DNA from: an uncultured Variovorax sp.
Lineage (GTDB): Bacteria > Pseudomonadota > Gammaproteobacteria > Burkholderiales > Burkholderiaceae
Length of the DNA stretch: 8,819 bases
Assembly (NCBI GenBank): GCA_946478645.1
Contig: CAMLCW010000214.1
Span: forward strand, 1-8,819
Direction: 5' to 3'
In this document: positions 1 through 6,283 of the stretch, in pieces
How the letters are laid out: each line of letters begins with the position of its first letter
Position numbering within the stretch: the first letter of the stretch is position 1
Notes under the pieces: generated by a model
What the model was told of the DNA's origin: nothing
What the model saw: the letters and a program-made list of their open reading frames with translations, nothing else
The model's database searches: none
Translations under genes and position numbers: made by a program

Positions 1-357
1 CTGCAGTTGCGCGGCCAGCGCCGCATCCTGCTCGCACAGCAGCACGCTCGCGGCGCCACGAGAGGCTGCTTCGAAGCCGAGCGCGCCGGTGCCGGCGAAG
101 ACGTCGATGCAGTGCCAGCCCGGCAGCTCGCCGCCGCCGACGCCCGCCAGGCTCGCGAGCCAGTTGAACAGCGTTTCGCGCACCCGGTCGGGCGTGGGCC
201 GCAGGCCGGGTTTGTCGGCCACGGCAAGGCGGGTGCGTTTCCATTGGCCGCCGATGATGCGCACCTCGTGCGGCCGCGCGGACTTTCGCGCCGGCGATGA
301 GGGCGACGACCGGGCGGTGGTGCGCGGGGCGGCGTCGGCTTTCTTCTTCTGGGGCAT
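1..357 (-). CDS. rsmD: 16S rRNA (guanine(966)-N(2))-methyltransferase RsmD, N-terminal part
   Basis: Partial gene: 119 codons are present and the C-terminal part lies beyond the left edge. RsmD methylates G966 of 16S rRNA with S-adenosylmethionine during small-subunit assembly in the cytoplasm. Reading the minus strand from the ATG at 355-357, a basic Ala/Ser/Lys tail (residues 1-30) leads into VRIIGGQWKRTRL (32-44) and the block RPTPDRVRETLFNWL (53-67), both hallmarks of RsmD. The SAM-binding motif I, DVFAGTGALGFEAASRGA, follows at 85-102, and the acidic residue after the next strand is E109. The NPPY catalytic motif would be in the missing part. No clear Shine-Dalgarno sequence precedes the ATG, but the conserved region needs a start at or upstream of codon 32. 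It lies 32 bp downstream of the exporter gene on the same strand and could be read through from it. Family identity is secure; the exact start is less so. Confidence 0.93.
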   Translation of the reverse strand, partial: MPQKKKADAAPRTTARSSPSSPARKSARPHEVRIIGGQWKRTRLAVADKPGLRPTPDRVRETLFNWLASLAGVGGGELPGWHCIDVFAGTGALGFEAASRGAASVLLCEQDAALAAQLQ

Positions 358-389
358 GCGGCAAGCTTAACGCGCCGCCGAGGGCGGCC

Positions 390-1025
390 CTACAGGCTGG
401 CGATCGCGCGCCGCGCGAGTGCCATGGCCAGCAGCAGCATGGTGCCGCCGATCAGCATGTCGAGCACCTGCCAGGCGCGCGGCCGCGCGAACACCGGCGC
501 GAGCCGGCGCGCACCGAAGCCGAGCGCCGAGAACCACAGCACGCTCGCGAGCGCCGAACCCGCCACGAACCACGCCTTGAGCGGGCCCGCGTACTGCGCC
601 CCGGTGCCACCCACGAGCAGCACGGTGTCGAGGTACACATGCGGGTTCAGCAAGGTGAAGCCCGCCGCCTGCGCGAGCACCGCGGCGCGCGAGAGCGGCT
701 GCCCCTCTGCGGCCGCGCGCAGCGCGCCCGTTTGGCGCGAGCGCCAGAGCGCGCAAAGGCCGTAGCCGCCGAGAAACAGCGCACCGAGCCCCGCGAGCAC
801 GGCGGCCAGCGCCGGCCGGCCTTGCAGCGCCTGCGCCATGCCGGCCACGCCGGCCGCGATCAGCACCGCATCGCTCGCGGCGCAGAACACCACCACGGCG
901 CTCACATGCTCGCGCCGCAGGCCCTGGCGCAGCACGTAGGCGTTCTGCGCGCCAATGGCGACGATCAACGCCAGGCTCATGAAGAGGCCGTTGGCGAAGG
1001 CGGCGGTGACTTGTTCGACGGGCAT
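390..1025 (-). CDS. argO: LysE/ArgO-family basic amino-acid exporter
   Basis: Inner-membrane exporter of 211 residues, the same length as E. coli ArgO. Family members expel excess arginine and/or lysine. The N-terminal signature GAQNAYVLRQG is at residues 25-35 and the second signature NPHVYLDTVLLVG at 127-139. The hydropathy pattern suggests about six membrane segments, roughly 8-28, 42-63, 71-94, 113-137, 149-171 and 186-205, with a basic, Ala-rich cytoplasmic loop at about 95-112. It is transcribed divergently from an ArgP/LysG-type regulator, the classical exporter-regulator arrangement, which supports basic amino acids as substrate. The sequence alone cannot decide between arginine, lysine or another amino acid. 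No strong Shine-Dalgarno sequence precedes the ATG at 1023-1025. A 6-bp GC hairpin after the stop (374-388) has no T-run, so transcription may continue into rsmD. Confidence 0.88.
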   Translation of the reverse strand: MPVEQVTAAFANGLFMSLALIVAIGAQNAYVLRQGLRREHVSAVVVFCAASDAVLIAAGVAGMAQALQGRPALAAVLAGLGALFLGGYGLCALWRSRQTGALRAAAEGQPLSRAAVLAQAAGFTLLNPHVYLDTVLLVGGTGAQYAGPLKAWFVAGSALASVLWFSALGFGARRLAPVFARPRAWQVLDMLIGGTMLLLAMALARRAIASL

Positions 1026-1059
1026 GGCGCCGAGCTTGCCGCCGCGTGCCGATTAATTC

Positions 1060-1089
1060 AAACTAAACTTCCTAAGCCTTGTTCAGTTT
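1060..1089. promoter_or_regulatory. Inverted repeat between exporter and ArgP-like regulator, probable LysR-type operator
   Basis: The left arm AAACTAAAC (1060-1068) and right arm GTTCAGTTT (1081-1089) are inverted repeats with one mismatch and a 12-bp spacer. The dyad extends imperfectly outward to 12 matches in 16. It sits in the AT-rich centre of the 82-bp divergent gap (1026-1107) of otherwise GC-rich DNA, where a LysR-type regulator and the promoters of both genes are expected. The assignment to the ArgP-like protein is inference from position. No convincing -35/-10 pair could be fixed on either strand. Confidence 0.6.
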
Positions 1090-1107
1090 TACTAAATCTC
1101 TCAACCG

Positions 1108-2016
1108 ATGCTCGACTACGCCGCCCTCCGTGCCCTGTCCGCCGTGGTGCGCGAAGGAAGCTTCGAGCGCGCGGCGCGGGCCTTGAACGTCACGCCTTCG
1201 GCCGTCTCGCAGCGCGTGAAACTGCTCGAGGAACGCACGGGCGGCGCGCTGCTGGTGCGCGGCGCACCGTGCGTCGCCACCGAGGCCGGGCAGCAGCTCT
1301 GCCGCCACGTCGAGCGCGTGGGCATGCTCGAACACGAACTGCGCGATGCCCTGCCCGCGCTCGGCATGGGCGGTGCGCAAGGCGAGCGGGTCACGGTGCG
1401 CGTGGCCGTGAACGCCGACAGCCTGGCCACATGGTTCATGGCGGGGGCCGCGGCTTTCGCGCGACAGGAAGCATCGGCGCTGCTCGACCTGACCGTGGAC
1501 GACCAGGACCACACCGCCGAGCGGCTGCGCAGCGGCGCCGTGCTGGCGGCGGTCACCGCGCTCGCGCAGCCCGTGGCCGGCTGCAACAGCGAGGCGCTCG
1601 GCACCATGCACTACGTGGCGGCCGCAAGCCCCGAGTTCGTGCGACGGCACTTCGCCAAGGGCGTGGGCGCGCGCACGCTCGCGAACGCGCCGAGCCTGGT
1701 GTTCGACCGCAAGGACCGGCTGCAGGCGCGCTGGGTGCGGCGCGTCTGCCACCGCAGCGTCGAGACGCCGCGGCACTGGCTACCTTCGGCGCACGGTTTC
1801 GTCGATGCCGCACTGGCCGGCATGGGCTGGGGCATGCACCCGGCCAGCATGGTGGCCGAGCCGCTGCGCAGCGGTGCGCTCGTCGAGCTGGTGCCCGGCT
1901 CCGCGCTGCAAGTGCCGCTTTACTGGCAACAGGCGCGCGCGGCGCCGGCTTTGCTCGAGCGGCTCAAGGCGGCGGTGCGTGAAGCGGCCCGCAGCGGCGC
2001 GCACGCGTTGCGCTGA
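1108..2016 (+). CDS. argP: LysR-type transcriptional regulator, ArgP/LysG (IciA) group
   Basis: Protein of 302 residues, typical for ArgP/LysG regulators, which sense basic amino acids and activate the linked exporter gene. The N-terminal winged helix-turn-helix spans about residues 1-60, with the recognition part AARALNVTPSAVSQRVKLLEE at 22-42. ArgP-type effector-domain landmarks are VNADSLATWF (101-110), DDQDHTAERLRSGAV (131-145) and the C-terminal LYWQQ (271-275). These match my memory of E. coli ArgP much better than a generic LysR protein. It is divergent from the exporter gene, with an inverted repeat between them. No Shine-Dalgarno sequence precedes the ATG, so the leader may be short or translation SD-independent. 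It ends only 12 bp from the stop of the convergent M16 gene, with no terminator visible. The effector and sign of regulation are inferred from the family. Confidence 0.9.
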   Translation: MLDYAALRALSAVVREGSFERAARALNVTPSAVSQRVKLLEERTGGALLVRGAPCVATEAGQQLCRHVERVGMLEHELRDALPALGMGGAQGERVTVRVAVNADSLATWFMAGAAAFARQEASALLDLTVDDQDHTAERLRSGAVLAAVTALAQPVAGCNSEALGTMHYVAAASPEFVRRHFAKGVGARTLANAPSLVFDRKDRLQARWVRRVCHRSVETPRHWLPSAHGFVDAALAGMGWGMHPASMVAEPLRSGALVELVPGSALQVPLYWQQARAAPALLERLKAAVREAARSGAHALR

Positions 2017-2028
2017 GGACCGCGGGTT

Positions 2029-3387
2029 TCACTTGCCGCCGCTGCCGCCGCCCACCACTACCGTCACCATGCGCGCAGGCTGCAGCTTGCGCGCGAACGC
2101 GGCGCGGATGTCGGCGGCGGTGACAGCCTTCATGCGCGCGGTCCAGGTGTCGAGGTAATCGAGCGGCAGGTCGTGCCAGGCGATGTTGGCCACGTTGCCG
2201 AGCAGCTTGCGGTTGCTGTCGAGCAGCAGCGGAAAGCCGCCGATGAGGTTGTCCTTCGCGGCCTGCAGTTCGCTCGCGGTCGGGCCCTCGGCCACGAAAT
2301 TCGCCAGCACTTCGCGCGCGACCTTCACGGCGTCTTCCGCCTGGTCGGGGCGCGTCTGGAAGCCGACACGGAATGCGCCCGCGCCAAGCCCCGGCGCAAA
2401 GCCGCTGTAGACGCTGTAGGCCAGGCCGCGTTTCTCGCGCACTTCATTGGTCAGCCGCGAGACGAAGCCGCCGCCGCCGAGCACATAGTTGCCGAGCGTG
2501 AGCGCGAAATGGTCGGGGTCGTTGCGCGGGTAGCCGGGCTGGCCGAAGAGCACGTGGGCCTGGGCCGACGAGAACGGGATGCGCTCGTCCTTCGGCGCAG
2601 TGAGCGCCTCGACGGGCGCGATCGGGGGCAGCGCCGTGCAGGCCTCGGGCCCGGGCAGGCGCGAGAGCAAGGTGGTGGCCACGGCCTCGGCCTCGGCGCG
2701 CGTCACCGCCCCGACGATGCTGAGCTTGGCGCGGCACGGCACGATGAGTTGCCCGTAGTGCTCGCGCATGGCCTCGATGTCGATGCGCGCGAGCGTGGCT
2801 TCGGTGACCTCGTGCCCGTAGGGATGGCTGCCATAGACGGCCTGCGAGAACGCGCGCCCCGCGATGGTGGCCGGCTTGGTGTTGGCCTCGCGCAGCGCCG
2901 CACCGATGCGCTCGCGCTCGCGCTGCCAGACATCGGCGGGAAAGGCCGGCTCGCCGATCTCGCGCGCAGCGAGCGCCACGGCCTTGGCCAGCAGGGCGGG
3001 CTCCGCGAGTGTGCGCAGCGAATAGCTCGCGCGGTCGTTGCCGACGCTGGTGTCGAACTGCGCACCGAGGTCGGCCCAGGCCTCGCCGAGCGCGTTTTCG
3101 TCGAGCGCCGGCTCGCCGTCGCGGCCCGCGCGCACGCCCTTCTCGACCATGGTCGCGGTCACGCTCGCAAGGCCGGCCTGCGCCGCGGGATCGCGCCGGC
3201 TGCCGGCGTCGAAGTCGATCTGCACGTCGACGATCGGCAGCGCATGGGTGGACACGAGGTAGATCCTGGCGCCGCTCGGAAGCGTCCAGTGCTCGATCGG
3301 AAGGGCCGCATGGGCGGCGTTCACCGCGGCGAGGGCTGCAACGGCGCCGAGCAGCGCGGAACGCAGGAGCGTCTTGATGGGCTTCAT
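2029..3387 (-). CDS. M16-family peptidase-like subunit lacking the zinc motif, exported
   Basis: Protein of 452 residues with a signal peptide: basic start MKPIKTLLR, hydrophobic core, likely cleavage after AHA near residue 27. The predicted location is the periplasm. The two-lobe M16 fold is recognisable, but the zinc-binding HxxEH is replaced. In GLASVTATMVEKG (72-84) the three ligand/catalytic positions read S75, A78 and T79, so the subunit should not hydrolyse peptides alone. The C-terminal lobe keeps the glycine-rich loop YVLGGGGFVSRL (301-312) and EKRGLAYSVYSGF (318-330) with an Arg-Tyr pair. In the family, the non-catalytic subunit contributes these to substrate binding in a heterodimer. 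It starts 18 bp after the stop of the catalytic gene and has its own SD-like AAAGG (3398-3402). Co-transcription and a 1:1 complex with the upstream product are inferred. Confidence 0.88.
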   Translation of the reverse strand: MKPIKTLLRSALLGAVAALAAVNAAHAALPIEHWTLPSGARIYLVSTHALPIVDVQIDFDAGSRRDPAAQAGLASVTATMVEKGVRAGRDGEPALDENALGEAWADLGAQFDTSVGNDRASYSLRTLAEPALLAKAVALAAREIGEPAFPADVWQRERERIGAALREANTKPATIAGRAFSQAVYGSHPYGHEVTEATLARIDIEAMREHYGQLIVPCRAKLSIVGAVTRAEAEAVATTLLSRLPGPEACTALPPIAPVEALTAPKDERIPFSSAQAHVLFGQPGYPRNDPDHFALTLGNYVLGGGGFVSRLTNEVREKRGLAYSVYSGFAPGLGAGAFRVGFQTRPDQAEDAVKVAREVLANFVAEGPTASELQAAKDNLIGGFPLLLDSNRKLLGNVANIAWHDLPLDYLDTWTARMKAVTAADIRAAFARKLQPARMVTVVVGGGSGGK

Positions 3388-3405
3388 GGGTTGGGCGCCT
3401 TTCTT

Positions 3406-4854
3406 TCAGCGCATTTCGCCTTGCGGCGCCGCGAAGCCGCGGCCGCGGGGCTTGGCTTCGACCGGCAGCGGGCGCAGGGTGGCGACCGTGAGCTGGTCGT
3501 CGCCGAAGTACTTGGCGGCCACGGCCTGCACCTGGGCCGCGGTCACGGCCTGCAGCTTCGCGATGATGCGCGCGCTGGCGTCCAGCGGCAGGCCCTGCAC
3601 CCAGTTGCTGCCGAGTTCGCGCGCCTGCGCCATGACCGAATCGCGCTTGTAGGTCTGGCTGGCCACCCATTGCGTCTTGACGCGCGCGAGTTCGGCCTCG
3701 CCCACGCCCTCCTTCGCGATGCGCGCCACCTCGGCCCGCAGCGCCGCCTCGACCGCTTCGGCGGTCTTGCCGTGCGCCGGCACGCCCACGAGCGAGAAGA
3801 GCTGCGGACCGCGGCCGACGAGGCCCGAGTAAGCGCCGACGGAATCGGCCACGCGATCGGGACCCTGCGTGAGCGCGCGGTCGAGCCGCGAGCCGGTGTA
3901 GCCGTCGAGCACGGCCGACAGCACTTCGAGCGCCCACACGTCGCCGTCGGTGGCCTCGATGTCATCGAGCTTCGGGATGCGGAACGCGAGCGACACGAAG
4001 GCCTGCTCGGCCGGTGCCTTGAACTCGATGCGCCGGATGCCGCGCTGTTCGGGCTCGGTGCGCGGCTTGCGCGCGGGCATGGCGCGCGCGGGGATGGCGC
4101 CGTAGTACTTTTCGGCCAGCGCACGCACCTTCTCGACATCGACGTCGCCGGCCACCACCAGGGCGGCATTGGCGGGCACGTACCAGCGGCGGAAGAACGC
4201 ACGCGCATCGTCGGGCGTCATCGCGTCGAGGTCGCTCATCCAGCCGACCACCGGCCGATGGTAGGGCGAGGCGATGAACACCGCCGCATTCTGCTGCTCG
4301 CCCAGCAGCGCGCGCGGCTGGTCCTCGGTGCGCAGGCGGCGCTCTTCCTTGACGACCTCGATCTCGCGCTTGAACTCGTCGTCGGGCCATTGGTTGTTGG
4401 CGAAGCGGTCCGACTCGAGCTTCATCACCTGCTCGAGGCTCTCCACGGGGATCTGCTGGTAGTAGCCGGTGGCATCGCGCGTGGTGAACGCGTTCTCCTG
4501 CCCGCCGAGCGCCGCGACCCGGCGCGAGAACTCGCCCGGCTTGATCTCCTTGGTGCCCTTGAACATCATGTGCTCGAGCACATGCGCCACGCCCGAGGTG
4601 CCGTCCACCTCGTCGACGGAGCCGACGCGGACCCACAGCATCTGCACCGCGGTGGGCGCGCGACGGTCGGGCTGCACCAGCAGCGTCATGCCGTTGGAAA
4701 GCGTGAACTGCCGCGGGGCCGATGCTGCGGCGGTGGAAGGGGATGCGGCCGAAACCGGTGTGGCCTGGGCCTGCGCAGGCATGGTCCAGAGCGCCGAAAG
4801 CGCCATCGCCAGCACCGCACCAGACGCAACACGACGTGGCGAGGGGTGTTTCAT
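3406..4854 (-). CDS. M16-family zinc metallopeptidase, catalytic subunit, exported
   Basis: Protein of 482 residues with a signal peptide (MKHPSPRR, hydrophobic stretch 11-24, likely cleavage after AQA near residue 28), followed by a short Ala/Ser/Pro linker. The catalytic lobe carries the inverted zinc motif HVLEH at 91-95 within GVAHVLEHMMFKGT. H91 and H95 are zinc ligands and E94 is the general base. The third ligand is the glutamate at 170 or 171 in EVVKEERR, at the usual spacing of about 75 residues. ENAFTTRDATGYYQQIP (120-136) is a further conserved block. A second M16 lobe follows (about 280-460). Bacterial M16B enzymes degrade or process peptides, but the substrate here is unknown. 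It is the first gene of a two-gene unit with the inactive partner downstream. Its start is 29 bp from divergent ftsY and has no Shine-Dalgarno sequence, so the transcript may be nearly leaderless. Confidence 0.93.
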   Translation of the reverse strand: MKHPSPRRVASGAVLAMALSALWTMPAQAQATPVSAASPSTAAASAPRQFTLSNGMTLLVQPDRRAPTAVQMLWVRVGSVDEVDGTSGVAHVLEHMMFKGTKEIKPGEFSRRVAALGGQENAFTTRDATGYYQQIPVESLEQVMKLESDRFANNQWPDDEFKREIEVVKEERRLRTEDQPRALLGEQQNAAVFIASPYHRPVVGWMSDLDAMTPDDARAFFRRWYVPANAALVVAGDVDVEKVRALAEKYYGAIPARAMPARKPRTEPEQRGIRRIEFKAPAEQAFVSLAFRIPKLDDIEATDGDVWALEVLSAVLDGYTGSRLDRALTQGPDRVADSVGAYSGLVGRGPQLFSLVGVPAHGKTAEAVEAALRAEVARIAKEGVGEAELARVKTQWVASQTYKRDSVMAQARELGSNWVQGLPLDASARIIAKLQAVTAAQVQAVAAKYFGDDQLTVATLRPLPVEAKPRGRGFAAPQGEMR

Positions 4855-4872
4855 AGAATGGGTCGGATTGTA
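4854..4872. promoter_or_regulatory. Candidate overlapping promoters of ftsY and the M16 pair
   Basis: Two -10-like hexamers lie in and at the edge of the 29-bp divergent gap. TAGAAT at 4854-4859 on the plus strand (5 of 6 to TATAAT) would serve ftsY. TACAAT on the minus strand at 4867-4872 (5 of 6) would serve the M16 pair. They point toward each other only 7 bp apart. Matching -35 boxes are poor: a weak ACGACG at 4831-4836 for ftsY, and none convincing for the M16 pair. The call therefore rests on the -10 matches and the lack of any other non-coding space. Confidence 0.35.
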
Positions 4873-4883
4873 AAAAGCGCCCG

Positions 4884-6173
4884 ATGTTCAGTTTCTTCAA
4901 GAAAAAACCCCCCGCCGATACCCCGGCCGCCGAGCCGCTGCCGACGCCCGAGCCGCCGCCTGCGCCTGCGCCGGCCCCCGCGCGTTCGGTGTTCTCTCCG
5001 TCGAGCTGGTTCGGCTCGAAGCCTGCTGCGGAGGAACCTGCGGCGCCTGTGGCCGAGCCGGTGCCTGCACCGGTGGCCGAGCCCGCACCGGTTCCGGCCC
5101 CCGCACCGATTCCGGCGCCAGCACCCGTTCCAGCACCAGCACCCGCGCCAATTCCGGCACCCGTACCCATTCCAGCTCCCGCGCCGGTTCCTCCGGCCCC
5201 CGCGCCGATCCCGGTTCCGGTCCCGGCACCCGCGCCAACACCCGCCCTCATCGCCGAAGCGGCTGTCACCGCCGAGCGCAAGGGCTGGTTCGACAAGCTC
5301 AAGACCGGCCTGCGCAAGACCGGCACCGGCATCCAGGCGGTGTTCGTCAACGCACAGATCGACGAGGCGCTGTACGAGGAGCTTGAGTCGGCCCTGTTGA
5401 TGGCCGACGCCGGCGTCAAGGCCACCGAATACCTGCTCGACGATCTGCGCGGCCGCGTCAAGCGCCAGATGGCCACCGACGCGGCGCAAGTGAAGCGGCT
5501 TTTGGCCGAAGCCATTGCCGACCTGCTGCGCCCGCTCGAGAAGCCGCTCGTCATCGGCCAGTACACGCCGACCGTGATCATGGTCGCGGGCGTCAACGGC
5601 GCGGGCAAGACCACCTCGATCGGCAAGCTCACCAAGCACCTTGCCAACGAGGGTGCCTCCGTGCTGCTGGCCGCGGCCGACACCTTCCGTGCCGCTGCGC
5701 GCGAGCAGCTGCTGGTCTGGGCCGATCGCAACACGGTCGAGATCGTGAGCCAGGAAGGCGGCGATCCCTCGGCCGTGAGCTTCGACGCCGTCAGCGCGGG
5801 CAAGGCGCGCCGCAAGGACGTGGTGCTGGTCGATACCGCGGGCCGACTGCCGACGCAGATCCACCTGATGGACGAGCTCCGCAAGATCAAGCGCGTCGTC
5901 ACCAAGGCCGACGCGACCGCGCCGCACGAGGTGCTGCTCGTGATCGACGGCAACACCGGGCAGAACGCACTGGCGCAGGTCAAAGCCTTCGACGAGGCGC
6001 TGGGCCTCACGGGGCTGGTGGTGACCAAGCTGGACGGCACGGCGAAGGGCGGCGTGCTCTGCGCGATCGCGCGCGAGCGTCCGATCCCGGTCTATTTCAT
6101 CGGCGTGGGCGAGAAGCTCGAGGACCTCGAGACCTTCGACGCGCGCGAGTTCGCCCAGGCGCTGCTCGGCTGA
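4884..6173 (+). CDS. ftsY: Signal recognition particle receptor FtsY
   Basis: GTPase of 429 residues that receives ribosome-nascent-chain complexes from SRP (Ffh/4.5S RNA) at the inner membrane. The basic, aromatic N-terminus MFSFFKKK resembles a membrane-targeting patch. Residues about 14-120 form a Pro/Ala-rich linker interrupted by SVFSPSSWFGSK (35-46). GWFDKLKTGLRKT (134-146) starts the conserved NG core, and the helical N domain runs to about 225. The GTPase motifs are all present: P-loop GVNGAGKTT (236-244), DTFRAAAREQL (266-276), DTAGR (317-321), TKLDG (381-385) and the closing GVGEKLEDLETFDA (407-420). The long acidic A domain of E. coli FtsY is replaced by the Pro/Ala tract. It is divergent from the M16 pair across 29 bp. 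Downstream on the same strand are an Mpo1-like gene and rpoH. The start is fixed by the basic N-terminal patch and the tight upstream gap. Confidence 0.97.
   Translation: MFSFFKKKPPADTPAAEPLPTPEPPPAPAPAPARSVFSPSSWFGSKPAAEEPAAPVAEPVPAPVAEPAPVPAPAPIPAPAPVPAPAPAPIPAPVPIPAPAPVPPAPAPIPVPVPAPAPTPALIAEAAVTAERKGWFDKLKTGLRKTGTGIQAVFVNAQIDEALYEELESALLMADAGVKATEYLLDDLRGRVKRQMATDAAQVKRLLAEAIADLLRPLEKPLVIGQYTPTVIMVAGVNGAGKTTSIGKLTKHLANEGASVLLAAADTFRAAAREQLLVWADRNTVEIVSQEGGDPSAVSFDAVSAGKARRKDVVLVDTAGRLPTQIHLMDELRKIKRVVTKADATAPHEVLLVIDGNTGQNALAQVKAFDEALGLTGLVVTKLDGTAKGGVLCAIARERPIPVYFIGVGEKLEDLETFDAREFAQALLG
5040..5243 (+). repeat. Degenerate Pro-Ala coding repeat inside ftsY
   Basis: Codons for about residues 53-120 of FtsY are nearly all Pro, Ala, Val and Ile in an alternating pattern (units like PAPVPAPAPIPAP). 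At the DNA level it is an imperfect tandem array of short units such as CCGGCACCCGCGCC with synonymous variation. Such tracts expand and contract by slippage and usually encode a stiff, extended linker. Here it would hold the NG core away from the N-terminal membrane-targeting patch. It is coding sequence, not an independent element. Confidence 0.85.
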
Positions 6174-6197
6174 CCAGGCCGCGGCCATTGGTCGGCT

Positions 6198-6234
6198 GCT
6201 ATTGTTTCGATAGCGCTTGCAACTGCGCAGGCGC
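6198..6234. repeat. Two-hairpin intergenic element between ftsY and the Mpo1-like gene
   Basis: The 110-bp gap 6174-6283 contains two adjoining dyads. GCTAT (6198-6202) pairs with ATAGC (6210-6214). GCGCTTGC (6213-6220) pairs with GCAGGCGC (6227-6234) as an 8-bp stem with one G-U wobble and a 6-base loop. The hairpins share two bases, so they are partly alternative. No T-run follows, which argues against an intrinsic terminator. The 'GCTATT...ATAGC + GCGCTTG' pattern resembles, from memory, a repeat scattered between genes in Comamonadaceae genomes. That relationship cannot be checked here. An extended -10-like TGCTATTGT overlaps the first arm and could alternatively be promoter sequence for the next gene. 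Confidence 0.4.
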
Positions 6235-6273
6235 CGGAGCACCATGGCGGGATTCGCCGCAGACAGGCGATCC

Positions 6274-6277
6274 GGAG
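6274..6277 (+). promoter_or_regulatory. Shine-Dalgarno site fixing the start of the Mpo1-like gene
   Basis: GGAG with a 6-base spacer to the ATG at 6284. The reading frame stays open upstream to 6188, but no comparable site precedes the earlier possible starts, and that upstream peptide lacks family similarity. Confidence 0.7.
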
Positions 6278-6283
6278 ACCACG

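Noticed and set aside
374..388. GCCGCC/GGCGGC hairpin just after the exporter stop codon as a terminator.
   Set aside because: It has only a 6-bp stem and no T-run on the minus strand, so it is more likely chance in GC-rich DNA.
297..1982. A 561-codon plus-strand open frame opposite the exporter and overlapping the regulator.
   Set aside because: The translation is Arg/Ala/His-rich with no domain, and both overlapping genes are secure by motif.
5040..5243. The repetitive CCGGCACC-type stretch as a CRISPR array or minisatellite outside genes.
   Set aside because: It stays in frame within ftsY, codes for Pro/Ala, has no regular spacers, and the units vary synonymously.
2173..5400. A very long plus-strand open frame of over 1,000 codons opposite the M16 genes and entering ftsY out of frame.
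   Set aside because: It is a high-GC shadow. The minus-strand M16 genes have clear motifs, signal peptides and family-length ends, while this frame gives His/Arg/Gly-rich sequence without any recognisable domain.
3962..6040. A 692-codon minus-strand open frame opposite ftsY, with a Gly/Ala/Thr repeat section.
   Set aside because: The repetitive GAGAG-like section is the antisense of the Pro/Ala tract in ftsY. The rest reads through the M16 gene in the wrong frame.
6177..6186. GGCCGCGGCC palindrome just after the ftsY stop as a terminator or protein site.
   Set aside because: It is a 10-bp self-complementary GC run without a loop or T-run, and such runs are expected by chance at this base composition.
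6188..6283. A longer N-terminus for the Mpo1-like protein beginning at 6188.
   Set aside because: The extra 32 residues include Cys-rich, low-similarity sequence across the two-hairpin element. A good Shine-Dalgarno site supports the start at 6284.
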